Below are positions 24,674 to 33,320 of a DNA stretch of 64,000 bases, piece by piece. The first letter of the stretch is position 1. Each line of letters starts with the position of its first letter. Under the pieces are notes generated by a model. The model did no database searches and had not been told where the DNA came from. It worked only from the letters and a program-made list of their open reading frames with translations. The DNA is from Pseudomonas graminis (GTDB lineage Bacteria; Pseudomonadota; Gammaproteobacteria; Pseudomonadales; Pseudomonadaceae): NCBI RefSeq assembly GCF_004364335.1, contig NZ_SOCR01000016.1, positions 81,000 through 144,999 on the forward strand, read 5' to 3'. The position numbers and the translations under genes were made by a program.

Positions 24674-25468
24674 ATGACCGACGATTCCACCCCCGCTACC
24701 GCGCCGCGCCAGCAGAAAGTCCAGTCGGCTGAAGTCGGCGTCGGCATCCTCAAGGCGCTGGCCGAGCTGGCGCCCGCCACGTCACTGTCGAAACTCGCCG
24801 AATACGTCGGCATGCCGGCCAGCAAGGTGCATCGTTACCTGCAAGCGCTGGTGGACAGCGGTTTTGCCGAGCAGGACCCGGCCAGCAATCACTACCGTCT
24901 CGGGCGTTCGGCGCTGCAGGTCGGCCTGGCGGCGCTGAGCCAGCTCGATGTACTCAAGACCTCTGCCCCTGCATTGATCGCACTGCGCGATGAACTCAAT
25001 GAAACCTGCTTTCTGGCGGTGTGGGGCAACAAAGGCCCGACGGTTGTATACGTCGAGCAGTCGCTGGGGGCGGTCACCCTGGTCACACAGATCGGTTCGG
25101 TGCTGCCACTGCTGAGTTCGTCCACCGGACTGGTGTTCGATACCTTTCTGTCACCGAGGGAAACAGCCGCGTTGAGAGCGGCGGAATCGGCCTCGCTGAA
25201 CGCGGCGCAGTTGAAGGAGATCGATCGGCACGTCCAGGAAATCCGCAGCACCGGGGTGCATCAGATTCATGGGATGTTGATGGCCGGCGTCAACGCGGTG
25301 TCATCGCCAGTATTTGCCATGGGCAACAAGCTGGTGGGTGTGGTGACGGTGGTGGGTTCGGCGTCGGTGTTTACCGGCCAGCGCCAGGCTGAGGCAGCGC
25401 AGAAACTGCTGCAGACGGCGCAGGCGATCAGCGCGCGGATGGGTGGGGAAATGCCGCAGCTGGCGTGA
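24674..25468 (+). CDS. hmgR: IclR-family regulator of homogentisate genes
   Basis: The product is 264 residues from MTDDSTPATAPRQQKVQSAE. A TTG 20 codons upstream is in frame but less likely. Residues about 18-80 are the IclR winged helix (VGVGILKALAELAPATSLSKLAEYVGMPASKVHRYLQAL). The rest is the IclR effector domain (PALIALRDELNETCFLAVWG, HGMLMAGVNAVSSPVF). Known HmgR of P. putida represses hmgABC and is released by homogentisate. Here the divergent hmgA position and the repeated CGTAA/TTACG operator support the same job, with maiA as a second target. Confidence 0.9.
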   Translation: MTDDSTPATAPRQQKVQSAEVGVGILKALAELAPATSLSKLAEYVGMPASKVHRYLQALVDSGFAEQDPASNHYRLGRSALQVGLAALSQLDVLKTSAPALIALRDELNETCFLAVWGNKGPTVVYVEQSLGAVTLVTQIGSVLPLLSSSTGLVFDTFLSPRETAALRAAESASLNAAQLKEIDRHVQEIRSTGVHQIHGMLMAGVNAVSSPVFAMGNKLVGVVTVVGSASVFTGQRQAEAAQKLLQTAQAISARMGGEMPQLA

Positions 25469-25551
25469 ACTCGCGATCACGAATAACGCGTGGGACATGG
25501 CTGCGCTCAAAGGTCCGTGCCAGTCACTGAACCCACCATGAACACGAATCT

Positions 25552-25769
25552 GTAGGAGCCGGCTTGCTGGCGAACGCGGTGGGTCAGCGAAATCGATGCC
25601 CCAGACTGATCGCATTCGCGGGCAAGCGCGCTCCTGCAGTGGATTTCGACAATTCCCATTATCTGCGGCGGGCACAATTGCGTAGGAGCCGGCTTGCTGG
25701 CGAAGGCGATTTACCCCGCACCGCTATAGTGAATGATCCACCCGATTCGCCAGCAAGCCGGCTCCTACA
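25552..25769. repeat. REP cluster between hmgR and hpd
   Basis: Four half-sites alternate in orientation: GTAGGAGCCGGCTTGCTGGC (25552), CATTCGCGGGCAAGCGCGCTC (about 25613), GTAGGAGCCGGCTTGCTGGC (about 25681) and GCCAGCAAGCCGGCTCCTAC (25749). They occupy most of the 322-bp gap between the convergent hmgR and hpd genes; nothing else is evident there. Confidence 0.9.
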
Positions 25770-25790
25770 AAGTGTGTATCGAACCAAGGC

Positions 25791-26867
25791 TCAATCCACC
25801 GCCAACACGCCCCGCCGCACTTGATCGCGCTCGATCGACTCGAACAGCGCCTTGAAATTGCCCTCACCAAAGCCATCGTCGCCCTTGCGCTGGATGAATT
25901 CGAAGAACACCGGCCCCATCAGGGTTTCCGAGAAGATCTGCAGCAGCAGACGCTGACTGCCGCCTTCGGAATTGCCGTCCAGCAAGATCCCTCGCGCCTT
26001 CAGCTCCTGCTCCGGTTCGCCGTGGTTGGGCAGCCGGCCTTCGAGCATTTCGTAGTAGGTGTCCGGCGGCGGGGTCATGAAGCGCATGCCCAGGGCCTTG
26101 AGCCGGTCCCAGGTGTCGATCAGGTTTTCGGTGAAGAACGCCACGTGCTGAATGCCCTCGCCGTTGAACTTCATCAGAAACTCTTCGATCTGCCCGGCGC
26201 CCTTGGACGACTCTTCGTTCAGCGGGATGCGGATCATGCCGTCCGGCGCGGTCATCGCTTTCGAGGTCAGGCCGGTGTACTCGCCCTTGATGTCGAAATA
26301 GCGCAGCTCGCGGAAGTTGAACAGCTTCTCGTAGAAGTTCGCCCAGTAGGCCATCCGGCCGCGATAGACGTTATGGGTCAGGTGATCGATGAATTGCAGG
26401 CCGGCGCCCTTGGGGTGACGGTCGACGCCTTCGATGTACACGAAGTCGATGTCGTAGATCGAAGTGCCTTCACCAAAACGGTCGATCAAGTACAACGGCG
26501 CGCCGCCAATCCCTTTGATCGCCGGCAAACGCAGTTCCATGGGCCCGGTGCCGATCTCGACAGGCTGCGCGCCCAGTTCCAGCGCGCGCTTGTAGGCCAT
26601 TTGCGAATCCTTGACCCGGAATGCCATGCCGCACACGGAGGGACCGTGCTCCGCAGCGAAGTAGGACGCTTCGCTGTTGGGCTCGTTGTTGAGGATGATG
26701 TTGATGGCGCCCTGGCGGTACAGCGACACATTCTTGGAGCGGTGATGGGCGACTTTGGTAAAGCCCATGATCTGGAACACCGGCTCCAGCACGTTCGGGG
26801 TGGGCGAGGCGAATTCGATGAATTCAAAGCCCATCAGGCCCATCGGGTTTTCGTAGAGATCAGTCAC
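25791..26867 (-). CDS. hpd: 4-Hydroxyphenylpyruvate dioxygenase
   Basis: The product is 358 residues. The GTG start is preceded by GGAG. The two vicinal-oxygen-chelate halves carry the iron ligands: FIDHLTHNVYRG (His), GEGIQHVAFFTENL (His) and FFEFIQRKGDDGFGEGNFKAL (Glu), the latter being the C-terminal helix region that closes the site. It converts 4-hydroxyphenylpyruvate to homogentisate, the substrate of hmgA at 23248. The gene follows maiA on the same strand after 142 bp. No CGTAA/TTACG operator lies in that gap, so hpd is either read through from maiA or has a separate promoter not under HmgR. Confidence 0.96.
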   Translation of the reverse strand: MTDLYENPMGLMGFEFIEFASPTPNVLEPVFQIMGFTKVAHHRSKNVSLYRQGAINIILNNEPNSEASYFAAEHGPSVCGMAFRVKDSQMAYKRALELGAQPVEIGTGPMELRLPAIKGIGGAPLYLIDRFGEGTSIYDIDFVYIEGVDRHPKGAGLQFIDHLTHNVYRGRMAYWANFYEKLFNFRELRYFDIKGEYTGLTSKAMTAPDGMIRIPLNEESSKGAGQIEEFLMKFNGEGIQHVAFFTENLIDTWDRLKALGMRFMTPPPDTYYEMLEGRLPNHGEPEQELKARGILLDGNSEGGSQRLLLQIFSETLMGPVFFEFIQRKGDDGFGEGNFKALFESIERDQVRRGVLAVD

Positions 26868-27009
26868 GGTCTTGCTCCTGCTAAAAAGTGAGAGGCACAG
26901 CGGCTCGGATCACGATTCAGCGGGTGGCGCGCAGGAAATTCCCCGCACGCTGCGGGCGAGGAAGTCGCCGAAGATGAGTTGCAGACCGAAGCTTTTCATG
27001 GGGGAAAGA

Positions 27010-27642
27010 TTACTCCGGCTTGTCCGATTGCGCATCGGGATGGGCGGCCTGGAAGGCTGGATGCTGCAAAGCCAGCGTTTCGACCCGGCAAATACGCGGG
27101 TACGGAGCCATGTCCACGTTGAAGCGTCGTGCTGCATACACTTGGGGCAGCAGGTATACATCGGCCAGGCCGACGGTGCCGAAACAAAATCCAGTGTCGC
27201 CAATCAGGGCTTCCACAGCGGCGAAGCCTTGGCTGATCCAGTGGCCGATCCACGCCGTAACATCGCCTTCGTCGTGGCCCATGCCGCGCAGGCGATTGAG
27301 CACCGCGACGTTGTGCAGCGGGTGAATGTCGCAACCGATCAGGGCGGCAATCTGCCGATGGCGCGCGCGGTCCAGCAGCGCGTCGGGGAGCAATGCAGGT
27401 TGGGGGGAGAATTCTTCGAGGTATTCGATGATCGCCATGGACTGAATGATCACCTCACCGTCGTCCAGCCTCAGGGCGGGAACGCGGCCCTGGGGATTGA
27501 TCGCCAAGTAATCGACCTTGTGATGTTCGCCACCGTCGCGGATCAGGTTGACCGGAATGGCGTCGAACGCGAGACCTTTCAGCGCCAAGGCAATGCGCAC
27601 CCGGTAGCTCGAGGTCGATCGGTAGTAGGTGAAAAGATCCAC
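27010..27642 (-). CDS. maiA: Maleylacetoacetate isomerase
   Basis: The product is 210 residues with a zeta-class glutathione transferase fold: glutathione-site YYRSTSSYRVRIALALKGL at the N-terminus, then NPQGRVPALRL, IIQSMAIIEYLEE and the C-terminal GTVGLADVYLLPQVYAARRF. It isomerises maleylacetoacetate to fumarylacetoacetate using glutathione. It is separated from hmgA-fahA by hmgR and hpd and has its own copy of the putative HmgR operator 41 bases upstream, plus an A-rich Hfq/Crc-type tract in the leader. In many pseudomonads hmgA, fahA and maiA are contiguous, so this split order is noteworthy. Confidence 0.94.
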   Translation of the reverse strand: MDLFTYYRSTSSYRVRIALALKGLAFDAIPVNLIRDGGEHHKVDYLAINPQGRVPALRLDDGEVIIQSMAIIEYLEEFSPQPALLPDALLDRARHRQIAALIGCDIHPLHNVAVLNRLRGMGHDEGDVTAWIGHWISQGFAAVEALIGDTGFCFGTVGLADVYLLPQVYAARRFNVDMAPYPRICRVETLALQHPAFQAAHPDAQSDKPE

Positions 27643-27652
27643 GGGAATGGCC

Positions 27653-27667
27653 TGTTATTGTTGTTTT
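27653..27667 (-). promoter_or_regulatory. A-rich Hfq/Crc-type motif in the maiA leader
   Basis: The minus strand reads AAAACAACAATAACA about 10 bases before the maiA start, containing overlapping AANAANAA units. This is the strongest of the catabolite-repression-like tracts in the window. Confidence 0.55.
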
Positions 27668-27683
27668 GGTTTTTTCACTCCGG

Positions 27684-27708
27684 CGTAAGCGGCTTACGCA
27701 ATGCGTAA
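27684..27708. promoter_or_regulatory. Putative HmgR operator, maiA copy
   Basis: CGTAA-GCGGC-TTACG-CAATG-CGTAA reproduces the hmgA/hmgR site: the three half-sites are identical and the linkers share GCG and CA. It ends 66 bases and begins 42 bases upstream of the maiA start codon. Confidence 0.7.
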
Positions 27709-27769
27709 ACTGCGGCAATGCGCCATGGCTGTCAAGCTAAGGTCCGACCCGGCAAAGCTCCAGCCAGCC

Positions 27770-28543
27770 TCAAGCCCAGCCCTCCAGCCGCAGCGTGGCG
27801 CGCACCAGTCGCTGCTCCTCGCTTTCGATCTCCCGCAGGTTGTCGCAGATGTTCTGGATGTGCGCCACCGCCGCCTTGCGCGCCTGCTCGGGCAAACGCC
27901 CGGTCACCGCGTTATAGAGCCGGGCGTGATGGCGGTCTATCTGGCGCTTCTGGGCGTCGCGGTGATAGAGGTTGTTGACCGAGGCGAACACCGTGTTGAG
28001 CAGCAGATCCGTCAATGAACGCAGGGTCTGCACCAGCACCGGGTTGTGCGACGCCTCGCAGATGGCCAAGTGAAACGCGTGGTCGAGCCGCGCGTGTTCG
28101 CAGGCCGGCAATGGGTGATCATGGCCGGCCACCAGCGCGTCATAGGCCCGGGTGATCAAGACGAAATCCGCGTCGGTGCCACGCAGCGCCGCCAGCCGCG
28201 CGGACTCCCCTTCCAGCAGGCTGCGCACTTCAAACAGGTCGTAGAGCGTGCGTGGCTGGGAGGCGAACAAGTGCATCAGCGGCGAACTGGCGGTCAGCCC
28301 GAGCCCGCCCATTTGCGCGACAAACGAGCCCTTGCCCTGACGGGTTTCGATGATGCCCCTGGCGCGCAGCAGCTGCAGGCCTTCGCGCAGCGCGGTGCGC
28401 GACACACCGAGTTTTTCGGTCAGCCGCCGCTCGGAAGGCAACAGCTGACCGACCTTGAGCACCCCGTCGACAATCAACCGCTCAATGCGCTCGCTGACGA
28501 CGTCGGCGACCTGTTGGGGGCGGTTTGTCTGCGGATTTTCCAT
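27770..28543 (-). CDS. glcC: GntR/FadR-family regulator of the glycolate operon
   Basis: The product is 257 residues from MENPQTNRPQQVADVVSERI, with GAGGA upstream; a longer frame starts inside the REP pair. Residues about 10-75 are the GntR winged helix (VGQLLPSERRLTEKLGVSRTALREGLQLLRARGIIETRQGKGSFV). Residues about 95-250 are an FCD helical effector domain with metal-binding histidines (LDHAFHLAICEASHNPVLV, DRHHARLYNAV). It is divergent from glcDEFGB, as GlcC is in enterobacteria and pseudomonads, and probably activates that operon when glycolate is present. Confidence 0.9.
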   Translation of the reverse strand: MENPQTNRPQQVADVVSERIERLIVDGVLKVGQLLPSERRLTEKLGVSRTALREGLQLLRARGIIETRQGKGSFVAQMGGLGLTASSPLMHLFASQPRTLYDLFEVRSLLEGESARLAALRGTDADFVLITRAYDALVAGHDHPLPACEHARLDHAFHLAICEASHNPVLVQTLRSLTDLLLNTVFASVNNLYHRDAQKRQIDRHHARLYNAVTGRLPEQARKAAVAHIQNICDNLREIESEEQRLVRATLRLEGWA

Positions 28544-28596
28544 GGACAGATTTCCTCGGGTAAGGGCCGGGTCCGGTTTGCTCGGTCGAATCAATC

Positions 28597-28686
28597 CGTA
28601 GGAGCCGGCTTGCTGGCGAACGCGTTTATTGAGTCGGTACCAAGTCGCATGGACCACCCGGTTCGCCAGCAAGCCGGCTCCTACAG
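28597..28686. repeat. Inverted REP pair upstream of glcC
   Basis: CGTAGGAGCCGGCTTGCTGG and its inverse GCCAGCAAGCCGGCTCCTAC are about 60 bases apart. They lie in the 421-bp glcC-glcD gap, close to glcC. The remaining sequence towards glcD is AT-richer (28740-28830) and is the likely promoter region. Confidence 0.9.
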
Positions 28687-28840
28687 ATGTTCTCAACAAT
28701 GCCCATTAAACGTGACGACCACGCTTTCTTCACTGGTATGACCACGGATAACTGCTCGAACAGCAATAAGCGCGACGATACCTATACCAATGATATTAAA
28801 GTCTATTCACCGATAATTTCAGGATGCTTCGTCGCAAAAC

Positions 28841-28851
28841 TGGTTCGACCA
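28841..28851. promoter_or_regulatory. Candidate GlcC operator
   Basis: TGGTTCGACCA is a perfect inverted repeat of the FadR-subfamily form TNGT-N3-ACNA. It lies 113 bases upstream of glcD in the glcC-glcD divergent region, where GlcC should bind. Confidence 0.45.
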
Positions 28852-28964
28852 CCGCGCCGCCCGGTAGACACTAAGCCCCGCTGAGCCAATGATGCAAGCC
28901 AGCCATTGAGGTTCCGCCACGGAACAGGCTTCCAATAAAAACAAGACAGGGTTGCGAACCCATC

Positions 28965-30464
28965 ATGAATATCCTGTACGACGAACGCGTCGACGGCGTT
29001 CTGCCGGCCATCGACAAACAACAACTGCTCCAGGCGCTGCAGTCCCGGCTGCCTGATCTGGACATCCTCCATCGCGAGGAAGAACTGCGCCCCTACGAGT
29101 GCGACGGGCTCTCGGCCTATCGCACGACGCCGATGCTGGTGGTGCTGCCCCAGCGCATCGAGCAGGTTCAGACGCTGCTGAAGGTCTGCCACGAGCGTGG
29201 CGTGCCGGTGGTGGCGCGCGGTGCCGGGACCGGACTGTCCGGCGGCGCCCTGCCGCTGGAAAAAGGCGTGCTGCTGGTGATGGCGCGCTTCAATAAAATG
29301 CTCCACATCGACCCCGCCGGGCGCTATGCCCGCGTGCAGCCCGGCGTGCGCAACCTGGCCATTTCCCAGGCCGCCGCGCCCTATGACCTTTATTACGCGC
29401 CTGACCCGTCCTCGCAAATTGCCTGCTCCATCGGCGGCAACGTCGCGGAAAACGCCGGCGGCGTGCACTGCCTGAAATACGGCCTGACCGTGCACAACCT
29501 GCTCAAGGTCGACATCCTCACGGTCGAGGGCGAGCACATGGTGCTGGGTTCCGAGGCGCTGGATTCGCCGGGCTTCGACCTGTTGGCACTGTTCACCGGT
29601 TCCGAAGGCATGCTCGGCGTGATCACCGAAGTCACCGTCAAGCTGCTGCCCAAACCGCAAGTCGCACGGGTGTTGCTGGCCGCCTTCGACTCAGTGGAAA
29701 AAGCCGGTCGCGCCGTCGGTGACATTATTGCCGAGGGCATCATCCCCGGCGGCCTGGAGATGATGGACAACCTGGCCATTCGCGCCGCCGAAGACTTCAT
29801 TCACGCCGGCTACCCGGTCGACGCCGAAGCCATCCTGCTGTGCGAACTGGACGGTGTAGAAGCCGACGTTCACGCCGATTGCGACCGGGTTCGCGCTGTA
29901 CTGGAAAATGCCGGCGCGACCGAAATACGCCAGGCGAAGGACGAAGCCGAACGCGTGCGCTTCTGGGCCGGGCGCAAGAATGCTTTCCCGGCAGTGGGTC
30001 GTCTGTCGCCGGATTACTACTGCATGGACGGCACCATCCCGCGTCGGGAATTGCCGGGCGTACTGAAGGGCATTTCCGCGCTGTCGGAAGAATACGGCCT
30101 GCGCGTCGCCAACGTTTTCCACGCTGGCGACGGCAACATGCACCCGCTGATTCTCTTCGATGCCAATCAACCGGGTGAGCTCGACCGCGCCGAAGCATTG
30201 GGCGGAAAGATTCTGGAGCTGTGCGTGAAAGTCGGCGGCAGCATCACCGGTGAGCACGGCGTCGGCCGCGAGAAAATCAATCAGATGTGCGCGCAATTCA
30301 ACAGTGACGAGCTGACCTTGTTCCACGCGGTAAAAGCCGCGTTCGATCCGGCCGGCACCCTCAACCCCGGCAAGAACATCCCGACCCTGCACCGCTGCGC
30401 CGAATTCGGTGCCATGCACGTGCACATGGGCAAGCTGCCCTTCCCTGAACTGGAGCGTTTCTGA
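28965..30464 (+). CDS. glcD: Glycolate oxidase FAD subunit GlcD
   Basis: The product is 499 residues. The FAD_binding_4 domain spans roughly 50-230 with VVARGAGTGLSGGALPLEKG and CSIGGNVAENAGGVHCLKYG. The C-terminal FAD-linked oxidase domain has VANVFHAGDGNMHPLILFD and GGSITGEHGVGREK. It is the flavin subunit that oxidises glycolate (or D-lactate) to glyoxylate, working with GlcE and GlcF at the membrane. Its TGA overlaps the glcE ATG by one base, so the subunits are coupled. The leader has an A-rich tract (AATAAAAACAAGA, 28934-28946) of the Hfq/Crc kind. Confidence 0.95.
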   Translation: MNILYDERVDGVLPAIDKQQLLQALQSRLPDLDILHREEELRPYECDGLSAYRTTPMLVVLPQRIEQVQTLLKVCHERGVPVVARGAGTGLSGGALPLEKGVLLVMARFNKMLHIDPAGRYARVQPGVRNLAISQAAAPYDLYYAPDPSSQIACSIGGNVAENAGGVHCLKYGLTVHNLLKVDILTVEGEHMVLGSEALDSPGFDLLALFTGSEGMLGVITEVTVKLLPKPQVARVLLAAFDSVEKAGRAVGDIIAEGIIPGGLEMMDNLAIRAAEDFIHAGYPVDAEAILLCELDGVEADVHADCDRVRAVLENAGATEIRQAKDEAERVRFWAGRKNAFPAVGRLSPDYYCMDGTIPRRELPGVLKGISALSEEYGLRVANVFHAGDGNMHPLILFDANQPGELDRAEALGGKILELCVKVGGSITGEHGVGREKINQMCAQFNSDELTLFHAVKAAFDPAGTLNPGKNIPTLHRCAEFGAMHVHMGKLPFPELERF

Positions 30465-31561
30465 TGGATGCTCAACGTCAGCCGTCCTTCGTGGCTCAGG
30501 ACCGTGATGCCAGCGATGCGCTGCTGGAACAGGTCAATCAGGCGATTCAGTCCGCCCTGCCGCTGCGCATTCAAGGCGCCAACAGCAAGGCATTCCTCGG
30601 TCGCGAGGTGGCCGGGGAGGTGCTGGATACGCGTATCCACAGTGGCATCGTCACCTACGACCCCACCGAACTGGTGATCACCGCCCGCGCCGGCACGCCG
30701 TTGTCGGTGCTGAATGCAGCGCTGGAAGATGCCGGGCAGATGCTGCCGTGCGAACCGCCAAGCTACAGCGATGGCGGTGCAGGCGATGCCACCGTCGGCG
30801 GGATGGTCGCGGCGGGCGTGTCAGGCCCGCGCAGGCCGTGGTCCGGCTCCGTGCGGGATTTCGTCCTGGGCACTCGGGTGATCACTGGCCTGGGCAAGCA
30901 CTTGCGCTTTGGCGGCGAGGTGATGAAAAACGTTGCGGGCTACGACCTGTCGCGCCTGATGGCCGGCAGTTTTGGCTGCCTGGGACTGATCACCGAAGTC
31001 TCGTTGAAAGTCCTGCCCAAGCCGCGGCTGTGCACCAGCATTGCCCTGGAGATGGACAGCGCCACCGCCCTCGCCCGCCTGGCGCAGTGGGGTCAGGAAC
31101 CGCTGCCGATCAGCGCCGCCAGCCACGACGGCCGCGTGCTGCGTTTGCGTCTCGAAGGCGGCGAAGGTTCGGTCGCCGCGGCCCATGACCGCCTGGGCGG
31201 CGAATCCATCGACCCGGCTTACTGGCGCGCGCTGAACGAACACCGTCTGGATTTTTTCACCGATGGCCGTCCATTGTGGCGCCTGTCATTGCCCGTCAGC
31301 ACGGCTGCGCTGGACCTGCCGGGGGATCAATTGATCGACTGGGCCGGTGCACAACGCTGGTTGAAATCCGACGCCAGCGGCGACGAGATTCGCCGCATCG
31401 TCAGCGCTGCAGGCGGTCACGCCACCTGCTACAGCCATGGCCTCGACGACAGTCCGTTTCAGCCGTTGGCCACGCCCTTGCTGCGCTACCACCGCCAGCT
31501 CAAGGCGCAACTTGATCCGCACGGAATTTTCAATCCGGGCCGAATGTACGCGGAGATCTGA
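30464..31561 (+). CDS. glcE: Glycolate oxidase FAD-binding subunit GlcE
   Basis: The product is 365 residues and begins within the glcD stop (TGATG). It has a shorter FAD_binding_4 domain (YDPTELVITARAGTPLSVLNAAL, GGAGDATVGGMVAAGVSGPRRP, KNVAGYDLSRLMAGSFGCLGLI) and the C-terminal FNPGRMY. GlcE is the second flavin-binding subunit of the glycolate oxidase complex and is needed for activity. glcF starts four bases after its stop. Confidence 0.94.
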   Translation: MDAQRQPSFVAQDRDASDALLEQVNQAIQSALPLRIQGANSKAFLGREVAGEVLDTRIHSGIVTYDPTELVITARAGTPLSVLNAALEDAGQMLPCEPPSYSDGGAGDATVGGMVAAGVSGPRRPWSGSVRDFVLGTRVITGLGKHLRFGGEVMKNVAGYDLSRLMAGSFGCLGLITEVSLKVLPKPRLCTSIALEMDSATALARLAQWGQEPLPISAASHDGRVLRLRLEGGEGSVAAAHDRLGGESIDPAYWRALNEHRLDFFTDGRPLWRLSLPVSTAALDLPGDQLIDWAGAQRWLKSDASGDEIRRIVSAAGGHATCYSHGLDDSPFQPLATPLLRYHRQLKAQLDPHGIFNPGRMYAEI

Positions 31562-31564
31562 ATC

Positions 31565-32788
31565 ATGCAGACGACCCTGAGCGAACATGCTAGAAGCCTG
31601 CCCCGTGGCGAAGAAGCGGAAAGCATTCTGCGCAGCTGCGTGCACTGCGGTTTCTGCAACGCCACCTGCCCAACCTATCAGCTGCTCGGCGACGAACTGG
31701 ATGGCCCGCGCGGGCGCATTTACCTCATCAAGCAAGTGCTGGAAGGCCGCGAAGTCACCGAGAAAACCCAGCTGCACCTGGACCGCTGCCTGTCCTGCCG
31801 CAACTGTGAAACCACCTGCCCTTCCGGGGTCGATTACCACAACCTGCTGGACATTGGCCGGGAAGTGGTCGACGCCGCCGTGCCGCGCCCATTGGGCCAA
31901 CGCCTGCTGCGCGACAGCCTGCGCGCTGTGGTGCCCAACGCCGGTCTATTCAAATCCCTGACCCAGTTGGGCAATTCCTTCAGGCCACTGCTGCCCGGCG
32001 CCTTGAAGACCAAGCTGCCCGGCAATATCCGCCCCGCCAAGGCTCGGCCGACAAGGCAACACGCGCGGCAGATGCTGATACTTGAAGGCTGTGTGCAACC
32101 CGGTTTGTCGCCCAACACCAACGCGGCCACGGCGCGAGTGCTGGATCGACTGGGCATCAGCGTCACGTCCATCGCCCAGGCCGGTTGCTGCGGCGCCGTG
32201 GATTACCACTTGAATGCGCAGGAGCAGGGCCTGCAGCGCGCACGTCGAAATATCGACGCGTGGTGGCCGAGCATTCAGGCCGGTGCCGAGGCCATTGTGC
32301 AGACTGCCAGCGGCTGCGGCGCTTTCGTCAAGGATTACGGCCACCTGCTGCGCCACGACCCGGCTTATGCGCAAAAAGCGGCGACGATCAGCGAACGCAC
32401 CAAGGACCTGGTTGAAGTGCTTCGCGCCGAACCTTTGGAACAGCTCGGCGGTTGCACGCGCCAGACCCTGGCCTTCCATTGCCCGTGTACGCTGCAGCAC
32501 GCGCAGAAACTCGGCGGCGCCGTTGAATCCGTGTTGACCCGACTGGGCTTCAATCTCACACCGGTGCCCGACAGTCACTTATGCTGCGGCTCGGCCGGCA
32601 CCTACTCGATCACCCAGCCGGTGCTGGCCAAACAGCTGCGCGACAACAAGATGAATGCGCTGGAAAGCGGCAACCCGGACGTGATCGCAACGGCCAACAT
32701 TGGCTGTCAGACCCATCTGGCCAGCGCCAACCGCACACCGGTCAAACACTGGATCGAACTCATCGAGGACGCCTTGCCTCCAAGTTGA
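31565..32788 (+). CDS. glcF: Glycolate oxidase iron-sulfur subunit GlcF
   Basis: The product is 407 residues. Two [4Fe-4S] ferredoxin motifs lie at the N-terminus (CVHCGFCNATCPTYQLLG; CLSCRNCETTCPSGVDY). Two CCG-type cysteine-rich domains follow (AGCCGAVDYHLN; FHCPCTLQHAQK and LCCGSAGTYS). It passes electrons from the GlcDE flavins to the respiratory chain. The gene is preceded by only three bases after glcE, so it is fully within the operon. Confidence 0.95.
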   Translation: MQTTLSEHARSLPRGEEAESILRSCVHCGFCNATCPTYQLLGDELDGPRGRIYLIKQVLEGREVTEKTQLHLDRCLSCRNCETTCPSGVDYHNLLDIGREVVDAAVPRPLGQRLLRDSLRAVVPNAGLFKSLTQLGNSFRPLLPGALKTKLPGNIRPAKARPTRQHARQMLILEGCVQPGLSPNTNAATARVLDRLGISVTSIAQAGCCGAVDYHLNAQEQGLQRARRNIDAWWPSIQAGAEAIVQTASGCGAFVKDYGHLLRHDPAYAQKAATISERTKDLVEVLRAEPLEQLGGCTRQTLAFHCPCTLQHAQKLGGAVESVLTRLGFNLTPVPDSHLCCGSAGTYSITQPVLAKQLRDNKMNALESGNPDVIATANIGCQTHLASANRTPVKHWIELIEDALPPS

Positions 32789-32854
32789 GTGCAGGCGCCC
32801 TGGCTCCGTATCAGACCGACACTTATGACACCCTTTGCCCTTCAGGAGATCTGC

Positions 32855-33262
32855 ATGAAAACCAAATCCGTACTGACCCAGACCGAAGTCACCCAGATCC
32901 TCGCCGCGGCACGCACCGAGGCGCAGAACAACGGCTGGGCAGTGTCCATCGCCGTCACGGACGACGGCGGTCACCTGCTGGGCTTCGAGCGTCTCGACGG
33001 CTGCGCGCCCATCGGTGGCTACATCGCCATCGAAAAAGCCCGCACCTCGGCGCTGGGTCGTCGCGAATCCAAGGGCTATGAGGAAATGGTCAACGGCGGC
33101 CGCACCGCATTCGTCACCGCCCCGCTGCTGACTTCGCTGGAAGGCGGCGTACCGATCATCATCGACGGCGAGACCATCGGCGCGGTGGGTGTGTCCGGGG
33201 TGAAGGCTGATCAGGATGCGCAAGTGGCCAAGGCCGGTGTTGCAGTGGTGAGCGCGCAGTAA
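32855..33262 (+). CDS. glcG: GlcG/HbpS-family protein
   Basis: The product is 135 residues from MKTKSVLTQTEVTQILAAAR at 32855, with CAGGAG 7 bases upstream; the longer open frame lacks this. The sequence WAVSIAVTDDGGHLLGFERLDGC, KARTSALGRRES and PIIIDGETIGAVGVSGVK is the GlcG/HbpS heme-degrading-like fold. Its biochemical role in glycolate oxidation is unsettled; it is a regular companion of glcDEF. It is cytosolic, without a signal peptide. Confidence 0.92.
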   Translation: MKTKSVLTQTEVTQILAAARTEAQNNGWAVSIAVTDDGGHLLGFERLDGCAPIGGYIAIEKARTSALGRRESKGYEEMVNGGRTAFVTAPLLTSLEGGVPIIIDGETIGAVGVSGVKADQDAQVAKAGVAVVSAQ

Positions 33263-33320
33263 CGCCCCCAGCGATCGCCTGCAGCAACGCTGCAGACCCA
33301 ATTCATGATGGAGACCCCAG

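Noticed and set aside
28687..28884. 65-codon plus-strand frame in the glcC-glcD gap
   Set aside because: It begins in a REP half-site, covers the promoter and operator region and encodes a compositionally odd sequence.
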